From Phytoseiulus persimilis (lineage: Eukaryota > Arthropoda > Arachnida > Mesostigmata > Phytoseiidae): a DNA stretch of 64,000 nt. Positions within the stretch are counted from its first letter, which is position 1, and every line of letters begins with the position of its first letter. This document shows, piece after piece, positions 55,838-64,000 of the stretch. The DNA lies in contig CM075101.1 in assembly GCA_037576195.1 (NCBI GenBank), positions 6,572,001 to 6,636,000 of the forward strand, read 5' to 3'. The notes under the pieces were generated by a model. The model was not told the origin of the DNA and did not search any database. It saw only the letters and a list, made by a program, of their open reading frames with translations. Both the position numbers and the translations under genes were made by a program.

Positions 55838-55968
55838 TGTTGGGGACGCTCCCGCTGACTCAATAAACGATATAAGGTGTCTCTCTTCAAGAGACAACGA
55901 TTCTGTCCGAGCCGACTCGTATTTCTTCCGCTATGTCATTCTTCGGGGCCAAACAGAAGGACCCAACA
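55838..55968 (+). repeat. Family D gypsy 3' LTR (131 bp)
   Basis: From TGTTGGGGAC to GACCCAACA, with AATAAA closely followed by TATAAGG. Followed by the duplication CTCAT. Confidence 0.9.
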
Positions 55969-55991
55969 CTCATCGCCACCAGGAAAACATT
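55969..55991 (-). pseudogene. BTBD9: BTBD9-like exon, 5' piece cut off by gypsy D
   Basis: On the minus strand an acceptor CTTTGCAG is followed by codons NVFLVAM, running into the duplicated target sequence. Across the element they would join in frame to SAKQLERIV at 51590. The seam shows that the insertion hit a coding exon. Upstream exons were not identified. Confidence 0.5.
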
Positions 55992-56416
55992 CTGCAAAGT
56001 CTGTCCAGATAGTCTTTCCAGATTACTGGAAACATCGAGTCCGATTCCAACCACATAAATTGCGATCAGTAGCCCTTCCACAGATATGAGAAGCGGCTGA
56101 TGAAACTTTCCCCAATGGGCCGTCGTTTCCGAGCTATAGAGCCCTCGAAACTTGAAATTTGACATGGGCTCCTAAGGGAGCCTGCCGGACTGGTGGTAGC
56201 CAAAGCCAAGCAAGCTCTGAAAATCGTTGTGAAAGGTTTGAGGGCAATTTCCGGAGAATCGCGCCACTCGACGGTGGTGTCACCAAAGCGCTGGTTTCAA
56301 TTTCATAAACAAATTGTCCGCACTCTCAACGCGCTGTGTTCCTTTTCTGCGGTATCACCTGGAGCTTTGGTGAGATCTCTGTTCGAAATCAGGAAGGTTG
56401 TGAAGCAGTCATTGTG
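55992..56416. other. No recognisable gene
   Basis: Presumed intron or flank of the BTBD9-like gene on the minus strand; a minus-strand frame covers part of it without a known motif. Confidence 0.3.
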
Positions 56417-57015
56417 ATGTCGATCAGAGTCAATGCATTGGTGTCGCTGGTCCAGCAACAGCTGGAGTCCTCGCATATCGCCCCAAGTGCTCGAGAAGAC
56501 GCCCGGGAGATCGAGAAGAAACTAGCGGCTGATATCGTGTCAACGGTGAAGAAGTTCGCGGACGAAGATTCCGTAGACGTTGAGGAGGTCGACGAACTGT
56601 ACGAGTCGCACGGCCATGGCAACGATTACGAGCCTCTGATCGAAGACCTGGACATGGGAGGACCGCAAGGACTGTTCACGTTCGGGCAAATCTGTCGGAT
56701 CCTGGACTGCATTGATGCCAACCCAAACTGGAAGTTCAAATCAATACAGCACAATTTCCCACGTGTACGGTAAGTACGGTGAGCTGAACATGAGCGACTT
56801 CGAGGCTAGTCATTCTTGGATCTCTAAATTCAAAAATACGCACAGAATATCGTCGCGGAAAATCGTCAACTTTGTCACCTATGAACAGCACCGATCGAGA
56901 GAACACATCGAGAATGCAGCGGTTGAACTGGTCGTGCAGCACGGAGATCAGTTTGGGGATGTCGACCCGACGAATGTCTTTCGACATCGTCCACACTAAT
57001 CGCACGCTATCTCAC
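56417..57015 (+). pseudogene. pogo-like transposase, N-terminal part
   Basis: A frame from ATG 56417 leads to FGQICRILDC and WKFKSIQHNFP, which resembles a helix-turn-helix. It is followed, after a frame change near 56770 (at the string ACGGTAAGTACGG), by YGKYGELNMSDFEASHSWISKFKNTHRI, a CENP-B-type DNA-binding helix-turn-helix. The frame breaks again before TDQ-like sequence near 56990, and a MITE follows. In the pogo/Tigger family this region binds the element ends. Confidence 0.65.
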
Positions 57016-57583
57016 CGTGTCAGTCGATTTGAGCGCGGATCGATTTGAGCGCAGTCGATTTAAGCGCAACGAATTCACTCGCGCTGCTGTGTATGTAGGG
57101 TATAATATGGAGGAAGAGGAAAATCCCTCACCTTTCCGCCGATTGCAGACTACTCGATGAACACAGAAAGTACGATTGCTCGGGGTAATATGGAGAGGAG
57201 GATTTGGACGACGGCATGAGATTGTGTAAAATTTTGTGGAATTTAGTCTTAGGCTAAGGCATGCTTCATACCTCGGTGACGACATTCCCTCGATGAATCA
57301 GACGAAGGAACATAGCTTGGCTCGAGAAGGGGAAATGTTTCTGATGAGGTTAGGTTTCTCCTCTCCATTCTCCACCGAGCAACCCTACTTTCTTTGTTGG
57401 CCGAGTACTCTGCAATCGAAGGTTGGGTAGGGTATTTTCCTCTTCCTCTCTCGCACACTCCACACTCACAGCAGTGCGAATGAATTCGTTGCGCTCAAAT
57501 CGACCCCGCTCAAATCAACTGCGCTCAAATCTATGCTGCGCTCAAATCGATCCACACTCAAATCGAGTAGCACCCTATCTCAC
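57007..57583. mobile_element. MITE with 9-bp target duplication, inside the pogo-like gene
   Basis: Element 57016-57574 (559 bp) between exact copies of CTATCTCAC (57007-57015 and 57575-57583). The ends are imperfect inverted repeats (CGTGTCAGTCGATTTGAGCG against GGTGCTACTCGATTTGAGTG). Subterminal copies of CGATTTGAGCGC occur three times at the left and CGCTCAAATC-type copies five times at the right. A 9-bp duplication fits Mutator-like elements. It has no coding capacity. Confidence 0.85.
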
Positions 57584-58075
57584 ACAGGGGAACGATTGAC
57601 AACGGCGACCGTGAATGCTCTCGGATCCCTCACTCACAGTTACACAATCCATCCTGTGATCAACATGGACGGAGCGCTTGTTGGAAAACTCTACGTCAAC
57701 TTGAAAGAAACCGGCAATCAATTCGGTCCGATCGTGGCGGCTTCCATGCCGAATTATCCGAATCTGTATGTGACCAGCACCAAATCGGGAAACTCGGCGA
57801 AAGAGCTTGTCCGCATGTGGAGTCAGACCGTCTTCAAGGACATCGCGGATCGCTTGCATGACAACAGATGTGTCCTGTTCATCGACTCGTGGAGAGGCCA
57901 CAACGATCAAGAACTCTACAACATCCCCGGGAAAGTCGTCGCAGTCTTAGTTTTCCCTGCCGGCTCAACGAGCTTTGTGCAACGTCTCGATGCTTATTGT
58001 TTCCGACTCTGGGAAGATTTCGCCAAGAGACTAACAGTGTTTTTGGTACAACTTCCGCGTGGACCAAAGGAATGA
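57584..58075 (+). pseudogene. pogo-like transposase, DDE catalytic part
   Basis: The frame continues RTLSHTGER across the MITE and then reads TIHPVINMDGALVGKLYVNLKE, LYVTSTKSG, LFIDSWRGHND and VQRLDAYCFRLW. The order matches DDE superfamily endonucleases of the pogo/Tigger type, with Asp in FIDSW and Asp in LDAYCFR as likely catalytic positions. An N-terminal Asp (NTDQ block) lies in the damaged stretch. The end of the gene is truncated or diverged after 58075. Confidence 0.7.
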
Positions 58076-58980
58076 CGTCCTACGGATGCATTCGTTGATA
58101 CACAATCAATTTCAGAGTCCGTTGTTCCGTCCTCATTGGCTTCGTGCTTGGCGTTTAGGCGGCTCCGACGTGCCCGCAGTGCCATTTTTGTCCATGTTCG
58201 AGCTTCTTTCTGAATTCGACGGTCATTGCGTACGAACCGTTTGGTCGATTATTGTCCTCATTATTCTCGCACCAGCAGGATATCAGGCTGAATTGAGGCT
58301 CCGTGTCTCGGCGAGATCAGTCGGAAAGTTTCATAGGCTATTCGAATTCTCATTTCAGAGTTCTTTTTCCCCGAGACCTCGTCACGATCGTGCTCGCTGA
58401 TTTCCAATTGGAACTTGCGCTCAGGGTGGTGTCTATCGAACCTTGTGGTGCTCCCCTCGCATCGGATGTATTCTGAACGAGGAGTAATCCAGGGATGTTC
58501 GAAAACAGTTCTGGAGCTCTGACACCGGCTGAGACGATGAAACTGGAGCGCCTCGGGATACATAGGCGTTACCACGGGGGCAGCTGGTGCGAGTTCTTCC
58601 GACTGCGCCTGTTTTTTGAGAGAATGAGTTTTCTGCCGTCCGTGTCATCGCTTTCATTGTTCACGTCCTTGTGGGTGGCGCTCCCCCTTGACATTCAGTG
58701 TCGGAGCATGTTTCTAGCACCGTGAGCCGTCGCCTCACACGCACATCGCTTAGGTTGTGTCTTCCCGTGCGTCTACCTAGAATACGCGAGCCAGCGAGTC
58801 CGTCCGCAGAACAACCAACACAAGCGACTTACTGATTCGCAGGCTTGTTGAGCGGCTGGCTGTCGGCTAGGCTGCCTGTGCGCTTCATTCCTTCTCCGGC
58901 GTAGCACACGAACTACGCTAAAGAAAAAACGACTCTATCCGCGCTTTCTCCGCGACCATGCCCGTTCTGTCCATAGTTTC
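58076..58980. other. No recognisable gene
   Basis: Only short frames; nothing supported. Confidence 0.3.
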
Positions 58981-59115
58981 CAGAGTTTATGGAGGTGATT
59001 CCGGCGTCGACGAAACGTTGCTACATCGGGCAAAATTATCATACTTTTTGGAGTCTATAGCGGTGAATATGGTGTCGATCTGACCATACTTTTCGGAGTT
59101 TAGGGAGCTGATTTC
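58981..59115. repeat. Stray fold-back/satellite-type units
   Basis: About three diverged units: GGAGGTGATTCCGG, ATCATACTTTTTGGAGTCTATAG, and GATCTGACCATACTTTTCGGAGT. They match the fold-back inner repeat more than the satellite body. Confidence 0.6.
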
Positions 59116-59524
59116 TGAATTCCGACGCTGGTGAGCTTTATGCTCGAGGGACGTGAAGAGTGGCGAGCAGTCGCAGCGCTCGCTGCCGGTTTGATTTCGT
59201 ACAAGAATCGAACCCTCAAGCCTCATATTGACCGCTACCTAGCGGCTCGACAGCATGCGCCAGTTCAGCCCACTGGCTCCGCGACATCGGTCCGGTAGAC
59301 AGAAAGGATAAGAAGCGGACCCGAAGCAATTCCCACTGAGGGACGTGTCGGGTTCCCTCCCCTGCTCTCAGGGCAAATAGAGGATCAGGGTTTTAGTGGG
59401 TATTGGCTCCCTCCCCAGGGAGCTTGAGTCCTACACTACCACGGGTCGAGTTTGGAACAACAAATCCGCTCCAGTGGTGGTGTGCGCAAACGCATTTCTC
59501 CCACACCTCACGAAAAAAAAAAAA

Positions 59525-59625
59525 GACCTGAATTCGGGATCGATCTGACCGTGCTCTTCGGAGTCTATGGGAGTGATTCCAAGATCGATCACACTGTACT
59601 CTTCTGTGTCTGAGGAGGTGATTTG
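59525..59625. repeat. Stray fold-back/satellite-type units
   Basis: Two diverged units with GATCGATCTGACCGTGCTCTTCGGAGTCTATGG-like spacing and GTGATTCC, followed by GAGGAGGTGATTTG. Confidence 0.55.
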
Positions 59626-59639
59626 ACGTATACATATGT

Positions 59640-59725
59640 CTACGAAACCGTCTCCAAGGCTCCACGAGACCGTCTTCAAGAATCCACGAGACCGTCTTCA
59701 AGAATCCACAAGGCCGTCTTCGAGT
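59640..59725. repeat. Short tandem repeat of about 22 bp
   Basis: Four diverged copies of CCACGAGACCGTCTTCAAGAAT. Confidence 0.75.
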
Positions 59726-59925
59726 GTCTACAAGCGCATAGAGGACCGTCCACTACACACGAAGCAGTTCAGAGTCAGATTCCAGGCGATGATACACAGT
59801 CCATGAGAGGAAACCAGAAGCATCCGAAGGTAACATTCAACGAGGATTTCGTAGAGCCGAAGTGAAAACCACAACACAAGCTCCATGAAGCGCTCCAATG
59901 TCATATCAATAATAAATAATAACTA

Positions 59926-60655
59926 GAGCTCCCATATGACCGGACATGTCCTTTTCCGTCCGTTTGTCCGGTTTTCTTGAGCAATCGAGGAAATGTCCGG
60001 TTTTCAGGCACACAGATCGAGTGGCCAACCATGACTTTGAATGAATTTGCCCATCGAAGAAAACGATGGGTTTCGGGCAACAGAGCGCGAAATGATTCCG
60101 GGATTGTAAGGGGATGAGTGAAGAACGGTTTTCCAGCAGCCGGAATATCGATCCTCGATTTGCGGAGCGATGGAGGTAATGCCCTCTGGCGGCCTCGTGG
60201 ATATGAAACCCCCTGAGCCAGTGATTACACGCTGGGTAAATTTCTGAGCACCGCATTCCACCCTCATGAAAATTTTGAGGAAATAAAATTGTTCGTCTCG
60301 AAGATAAAAGTAAAACCTGCGGACAGCTCTCGCTGAAAGCCTAAGTCGATGACCAAATTCTTTTCTATGTACAAGAACTTTTTCTCGGACAGGACACATA
60401 GCTTGTCACGATCGAACACAAAGAGGCCCTTATCGATACAGTTTATGCGGACCTACTTTTCGGCGAATAAAAAGCCTTTGACGGTACCTAAGCTAGTCCG
60501 ATAAAAAAGGTCCTCATTCAACACTCTCAAATGCTCAATTTATCTGGAGAAAGTCCGGAATTTGCATGTCCGCCTCCTTGTCCGGTTTCAGGCAAAATGT
60601 CCGCCAGACAAATATCCGCTTTTCGCAAAAAAAATGTCCGGCCATTTGGGAGCTC
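59926..60655. mobile_element. MITE with TA target duplication
   Basis: 730 bp with inverted ends GAGCTCCCATATGACCGGAC and (reverse complement of the right end) GAGCTCCCAAATGGCCGGAC, flanked by TA on both sides. TGTCCGGTTTTC- and TGTCCGCC-like motifs recur near both ends. The TA duplication suggests Tc1/mariner-type mobilisation. No coding capacity. It abuts the truncated LINE copy 2. Confidence 0.8.
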
Positions 60656-60656
60656 T

Positions 60657-62345
60657 AATAATAACCAAACCCAACGGCTTGGAGATGAACACTGATGGAA
60701 TCACCCGGATTCTGAACCAGATGCACGCCAAGACGAGCGAATATCCTAAAGCAGCTCACTGATGTTGGAATGGGATTCATCGCAGATCTCTTCAACCGCA
60801 TACTGAAGGGAGAAGAGGAGATACCAGCAGACAGGAGAAACGGTAAGGTCGTGATGTTAGAAAAGACAAACTCAAAACCGGGCGACCTCTCCACATATCG
60901 ACCAATTACCATCTCAGCCGTGCTGTACCCCGTATTCATCGAAATACTTGGGGAAAAGATGCAGACCTGGATAGAAGACGAAGGGATACTGGGAGAAATG
61001 CAAAACGGATTTCGAACAGGCAGAAGAGAGAGACAATATCTTCATCCTCACCTCAGCGATCGAAATGTCCAGAATCGATGAAACAGGACTAATATGTGTT
61101 TATCTTGATTGTACAGCCGCCTATGACCGAGTAAATAGGCAGAGACTGTGGGAAAAACTCCACACCATTGGCATGGACAGAGGTGTGATTGAAATAGTCC
61201 AGAAACTATACACGCACAACAGAGCTAGCATGAACTACAACAATTTTAGCTCAAGGTGGACAGAGACCTACCGGGGGCTCCGCCAAGGGTGTCCCCTATC
61301 ATGTCTCCTTTTCATGCTGTATATCTGGGACCTCGAGACCAAATTACAAAAACAAGGAGTGGGTTTCAGAGTCAAAACGGACAGATGGACGTGGGATACA
61401 AGGGTAAAAACCTATTTCTGTGTACCCGGTCTCCTGTTCGCGGATGATATTTTACTCATGGCCGGGAACTACAACGAAATGGGAAAACTCCTGGAAGCCA
61501 CGACTAAATATGGAGACGAGAATGAGCTAACATTCAACCCCGCAAAAAGCGCGGGCGTGATGTACTCGGCCCATGACCTGGGGCCCGAGAGGGAACTGAG
61601 GATACAAGGCGAGGAGGTACCGAGAGCTCGAAACTACAGATACTTGGGTATCACGCTTTCGGACTCTAGAAACTACCTGAACAACCAGGAAGAAGTCTGG
61701 GAGAAAGCAGCGACCACCGCCCTACACCAGATGCACGCATCATCACTATGGGGGCTCAATAGAGTCGAAATCTCAAGAGTGCATTGGAAATCTACAGCGG
61801 ACAAGAAGACCGAAATGTACCAACAAACGGAGCGCCTCAAAGCAAATTACCATTGCGAAGATATCAGGGTGGACTCCGATGACCAAGGTCGACCGCTTCT
61901 CGGGCTTTTCGGTAAACTCATCAAGAAGAGAATCCGGGAAACCCAAGACAGACTTTGGAAAGAAAACATGCTCTTCAAATCTAGTCTACAAGCATATGGC
62001 AGGGGAAAAACTACCCGTGGTGTGAATAGCTACCTGTACGACAACAAAAAGGGTAGCGCCCTACTGGCCCTGGCACGAGCGAACATGCTGCCAACTAGAG
62101 CCCACAAGATGAACTCTGGCTTAGACAAAACCTGTCCCAGACGTGGGGTATACGAGGAAACGACAGAACACGTTATCTTCGAATGCAACGACAGCTATTT
62201 TACCGAAGATGGACTTCTGTACCGTCTCAAGATTCCACGAGGAAGCGAATAACGTGACCGAAGTAAGAAGGACGAGAAATATCCTGGAGGACTGGGACAA
62301 AAACCGAACTCGATCTGCTGAATCACTCGCGCCTGATACGAAAGG
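60657..62345 (+). pseudogene. 5'-truncated LINE copy 2, RT and C-terminal region
   Basis: The same family as the LINE at 26.7-31.1 kb. It starts within the region just before RT (NGFRTGRR). Frames open from 60770 and 61065 meet near 61030-61065 with a small deletion in the GDDN stretch. RT motifs include YLDCTAAYDRV, QGCPLSCLLF and FADDILLMA (61437-61463). It lost a segment after VHWKSTADKK compared with copy 1. A C-terminal knuckle CPRRGVYEETTEHVIFEC has its second Cys changed to Arg. The frame stops at 62250, and a frameshifted tail (RRTRNILEDW, SLAPDTKG) ends at 62347. Confidence 0.85.
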
Positions 62346-62352
62346 CTGATTA

Positions 62353-62355
<3 letters not shown>

Positions 62356-62425
<70 letters not shown>
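62356..62425. repeat. (TA)35 microsatellite at the LINE 3' end
   Basis: An uninterrupted TA run of 70 bp directly after the LINE tail. Several LINE clades end in short tandem repeats, so it is probably the grown tail of copy 2. Confidence 0.95.
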
Positions 62426-62427
<2 letters not shown>

Positions 62428-62433
62428 GAAAAA

Positions 62434-62566
62434 ATGATAACCGCACTCAATTTTTTTCTTATCCCTATGATAACCGCACATTGTGCGGTTATCATCCAAT
62501 CTAAGTTTCTCTCCGCGAGCGGTTACCAGCGATGTGCGGCTATTATTCGACTGATAGCCGCACACC
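62434..62566. repeat. Cluster of short inverted repeats (GATAACCGCAC)
   Basis: A perfect 14-bp stem with a one-base loop at 62467-62495 (ATGATAACCGCACA and its complement). A further ATGATAACCGCAC lies at 62434, and a second inverted pair TGTGCGGCTAT ... ATAGCCGCACA at about 62534-62565. It may be a tiny fold-back element or a decayed MITE. Confidence 0.7.
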
Positions 62567-62932
62567 CTGTAACTTCATCGGTTTTGAGATTCGGATGCCG
62601 CACGGAATTCACAATCTGCCTACTGCTCCGTCCCGGCGATATAGACAAGATGTTGTGAGACCTAGCAAATTTAAGGCTCAAAACTGGAGTTTTCGATGGA
62701 AGCTAACCCCTAGTGATAGGAAATTCCGCTCTGTGCTCATCCCTCTCGTGAGGTGAGTTTCTCAAAAAGTGAAACGGCGCGGATGAGCTCTGAGAGATGA
62801 GCGCTGCACTCGAATGCAGGGAATTCAACATTTTATTCGGAATAAGGAAGTGGGAGAATCACTTTGAGAATGATTCTTTATTGGAATCAGATGAGATGAC
62901 TGGACGGACATGTCTTGATCACGCTTGGATCA
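62567..62932. other. No recognisable gene
   Basis: Nothing supported between the hairpin cluster and the minus-strand gene end. Confidence 0.3.
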
Positions 62933-63547
62933 TCAACGGGGCTTCTTCAGAAGATTGCTGACCAGAGCCCTCAATTTGGCGACAGTCAGGCTCTCGAGCG
63001 CCGGGAACCGGGCAGAAAGAACGGCACAGATCTCTCGCGATCGAGCACAACTCGGGATCTTCTTCGTCCTGAGCTCTTCGGGAATCTGCTCCTTGAGACT
63101 TTCTATGATTTCATGGGTCCACTGTATACGTGGTGCCGATCGGCGCTTAGCGAAACGTCGGCACCTATTTGAAAGTTGGAGACGTCGAGTTTTGCTCACC
63201 AGCTCCGCCTGCTCCACATCTTCATTCGATCCTACCATTGTATTCGGATTTGTGCTGCTTGCGGAACGCTCGTCGGTGGAGACATGCTCTAACGACTCGT
63301 TGTCAGAATCAGAGCTCTCGGAATCGCTTGCTTGCGCTCTCTCAACGAAGTCGCCATCCAAGGGGTCCTCTTCCGCGGACTCCTCTCCTGAACCGATTCT
63401 ATACCTGATTGGTTTGCGTTCACCATTGCTGCTCCGACGAGAGGTTGAAGGCTCCTGCTCGAGCTCTGGCTCCCTCCCGCGATAATCTCCTAGGTCGGGC
63501 CGGACCTTGGGCTCTGCTTCAGCAATGTCCAGCATCGAATCGTCCAT
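62933..63547 (-). CDS. C-terminal part of a tyrosine-recombinase-like gene
   Basis: A 204-codon frame: a Ser/Glu/Asp-rich disordered part, then a basic C-terminal module of about 70 residues with WTHEIIESLK and a final helix LRALVSNLLKK. From memory, a similar C-terminal module ends metazoan proteins that have the recombinase-like domain encoded just upstream. The ATG at 63547 overlaps the upstream frame (63519-64000) in another phase, so the two are probably one protein joined by a one-base shift or a missed splice, rather than two genes. Function unknown. Confidence 0.5.
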   Translation of the reverse strand: MDDSMLDIAEAEPKVRPDLGDYRGREPELEQEPSTSRRSSNGERKPIRYRIGSGEESAEEDPLDGDFVERAQASDSESSDSDNESLEHVSTDERSASSTNPNTMVGSNEDVEQAELVSKTRRLQLSNRCRRFAKRRSAPRIQWTHEIIESLKEQIPEELRTKKIPSCARSREICAVLSARFPALESLTVAKLRALVSNLLKKPR

Positions 63548-64000
63548 GAACGTTCAAGGTATCGACTTCGATATCTTCTAATTGTCTGCCTCGAATGGAT
63601 TGGAAGTCGCCGGCGTCTAAGGCAGCAAATAGCTTGCTCACTCGTCCCAGATGAAGTGCGGGGAGTGGATGCCGGTAGAATTTCAGATGAGTTTCATGAG
63701 TGTGGCCGAGTGTCTCAGCAACCTGGCGTAGATCTTCGGGAGTCAGACTAGCGTACTGGAGACTCACCGCTAGATGTTTCCGGAGTTTCGTTCCTCGAAG
63801 GAGAGATGGATTCCGAGCTCCGCATTCATCGGCAAATTTTCGCATTGTTGCTGTCCCCTCGACGAATGTATCGGCTCGAGCGAAGAGGTAAGGGTTGTTG
63901 AGCGCAACTCCGGCTTCTGTTCTGCTCGAGAGCATGTAATCGAAGTATGGCTCATCTTCTCTCAGAAGCAACAGAGCCACCATGCGACCTAGCTTCCCCT
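63519..64000 (-). CDS. Tyrosine-recombinase-like domain, partial at the window edge
   Basis: The frame is open beyond the window edge (GKLGRMVALLLL), so the N-terminus is outside. The segment TKLRKHLAVSLQ, followed by LRQVAETLGHTHETHLKFYRHP, has the order of the C-terminal catalytic part of tyrosine recombinases: an LR-H pair, a LGH motif and a downstream Tyr (FYR) as candidate nucleophile. Such domains occur in Crypton-type transposons and in domesticated metazoan proteins; which applies here I cannot tell. It stops at 63519 in this phase after FDAGHC, and the following frame continues with the acidic tail. Confidence 0.5.
   Translation of the reverse strand, partial: GKLGRMVALLLLREDEPYFDYMLSSRTEAGVALNNPYLFARADTFVEGTATMRKFADECGARNPSLLRGTKLRKHLAVSLQYASLTPEDLRQVAETLGHTHETHLKFYRHPLPALHLGRVSKLFAALDAGDFQSIRGRQLEDIEVDTLNVHGRFDAGHC

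Noticed and set aside
59140..59298. 52-codon frame with an Ala/Leu-rich segment (REEWRAVAALAAGLISY)
   Set aside because: Short, no family recognised, no splice or promoter context; could be chance.
59623..59865. 80-codon frame ending HPKVTFNEDFVEPK
   Set aside because: Its N-terminal part is a translated short tandem repeat, and no domain is visible.

Overview
This is eukaryotic, repeat-dominated DNA. The identifiable host exons (cortactin, castor/CASZ1 zinc fingers, a BTBD9-like domain) are animal, with introns of roughly 70-170 bp. The transposons are of arthropod type: K02A2.6-like Ty3/Gypsy elements, a SWIM zinc-finger fragment, a pogo-like DDE transposase, non-LTR elements with FADD reverse transcriptases and a tRNA-derived SINE. 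An arthropod, probably a mite or tick, is my inference; no rRNA or mitochondrial marker settles it.

Layout. 0.46-3.66 kb: decayed gypsy family B, broken by a short inverted-repeat transposon. 4.37-6.80 kb: a SINE split by a 2.2-kb fold-back element whose loop carries a SWIM-domain fragment. 6.8-8.6 kb: a dispersed repeat containing a second SINE, present again at 19.6-21.0 kb. 11.1-11.6 kb (minus): a castor-type zinc-finger exon with a nonsense codon. 12.9-18.8 kb: an old gypsy (family C, minus) interrupted by a young, apparently intact gypsy (family A, 13791-18417). 21.6-25.7 kb: decayed gypsy family E. 26.4-33.4 kb: a cortactin gene split by a 4.4-kb LINE. 33.6-46.1 kb: one 12.4-kb tandem array of a 45-bp unit. 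46.1-50.6 kb (minus): truncated gypsy fragments B, C and A joined head to tail, then another SINE. 50.9-56.0 kb: a BTBD9-like exon (minus) split by gypsy D. 56.4-58.1 kb: pogo-like transposase remnants split by a MITE. 59.9-62.4 kb: a MITE and a 5'-truncated LINE ending in (TA)n. 62.9-64.0 kb (minus): the 3' end of a tyrosine-recombinase-like gene.

The most interesting signal is the satellite. Its 45-bp unit matches the internal repeats of the fold-back element at 4.5-6.7 kb. Its left edge keeps transposon-like units before grading into homogenised ones, and its right half is a tandem duplication of a block of about 4.36 kb. It ends abruptly inside a gypsy reverse-transcriptase gene at a 4-bp microhomology. 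Because 45 bp is 15 codons, this makes a 605-codon retrotransposon-satellite chimeric frame. Also notable: all three recognisable host gene pieces carry disabling lesions, two of them retroelement insertions that appear to lie in coding exons. Several insertions have an empty-site paralogue inside the same window, so the order of events can be read directly.

Letters A to E for gypsy families are used only in this annotation. Everything was read by eye; identities and boundaries not stated as exact are approximate.
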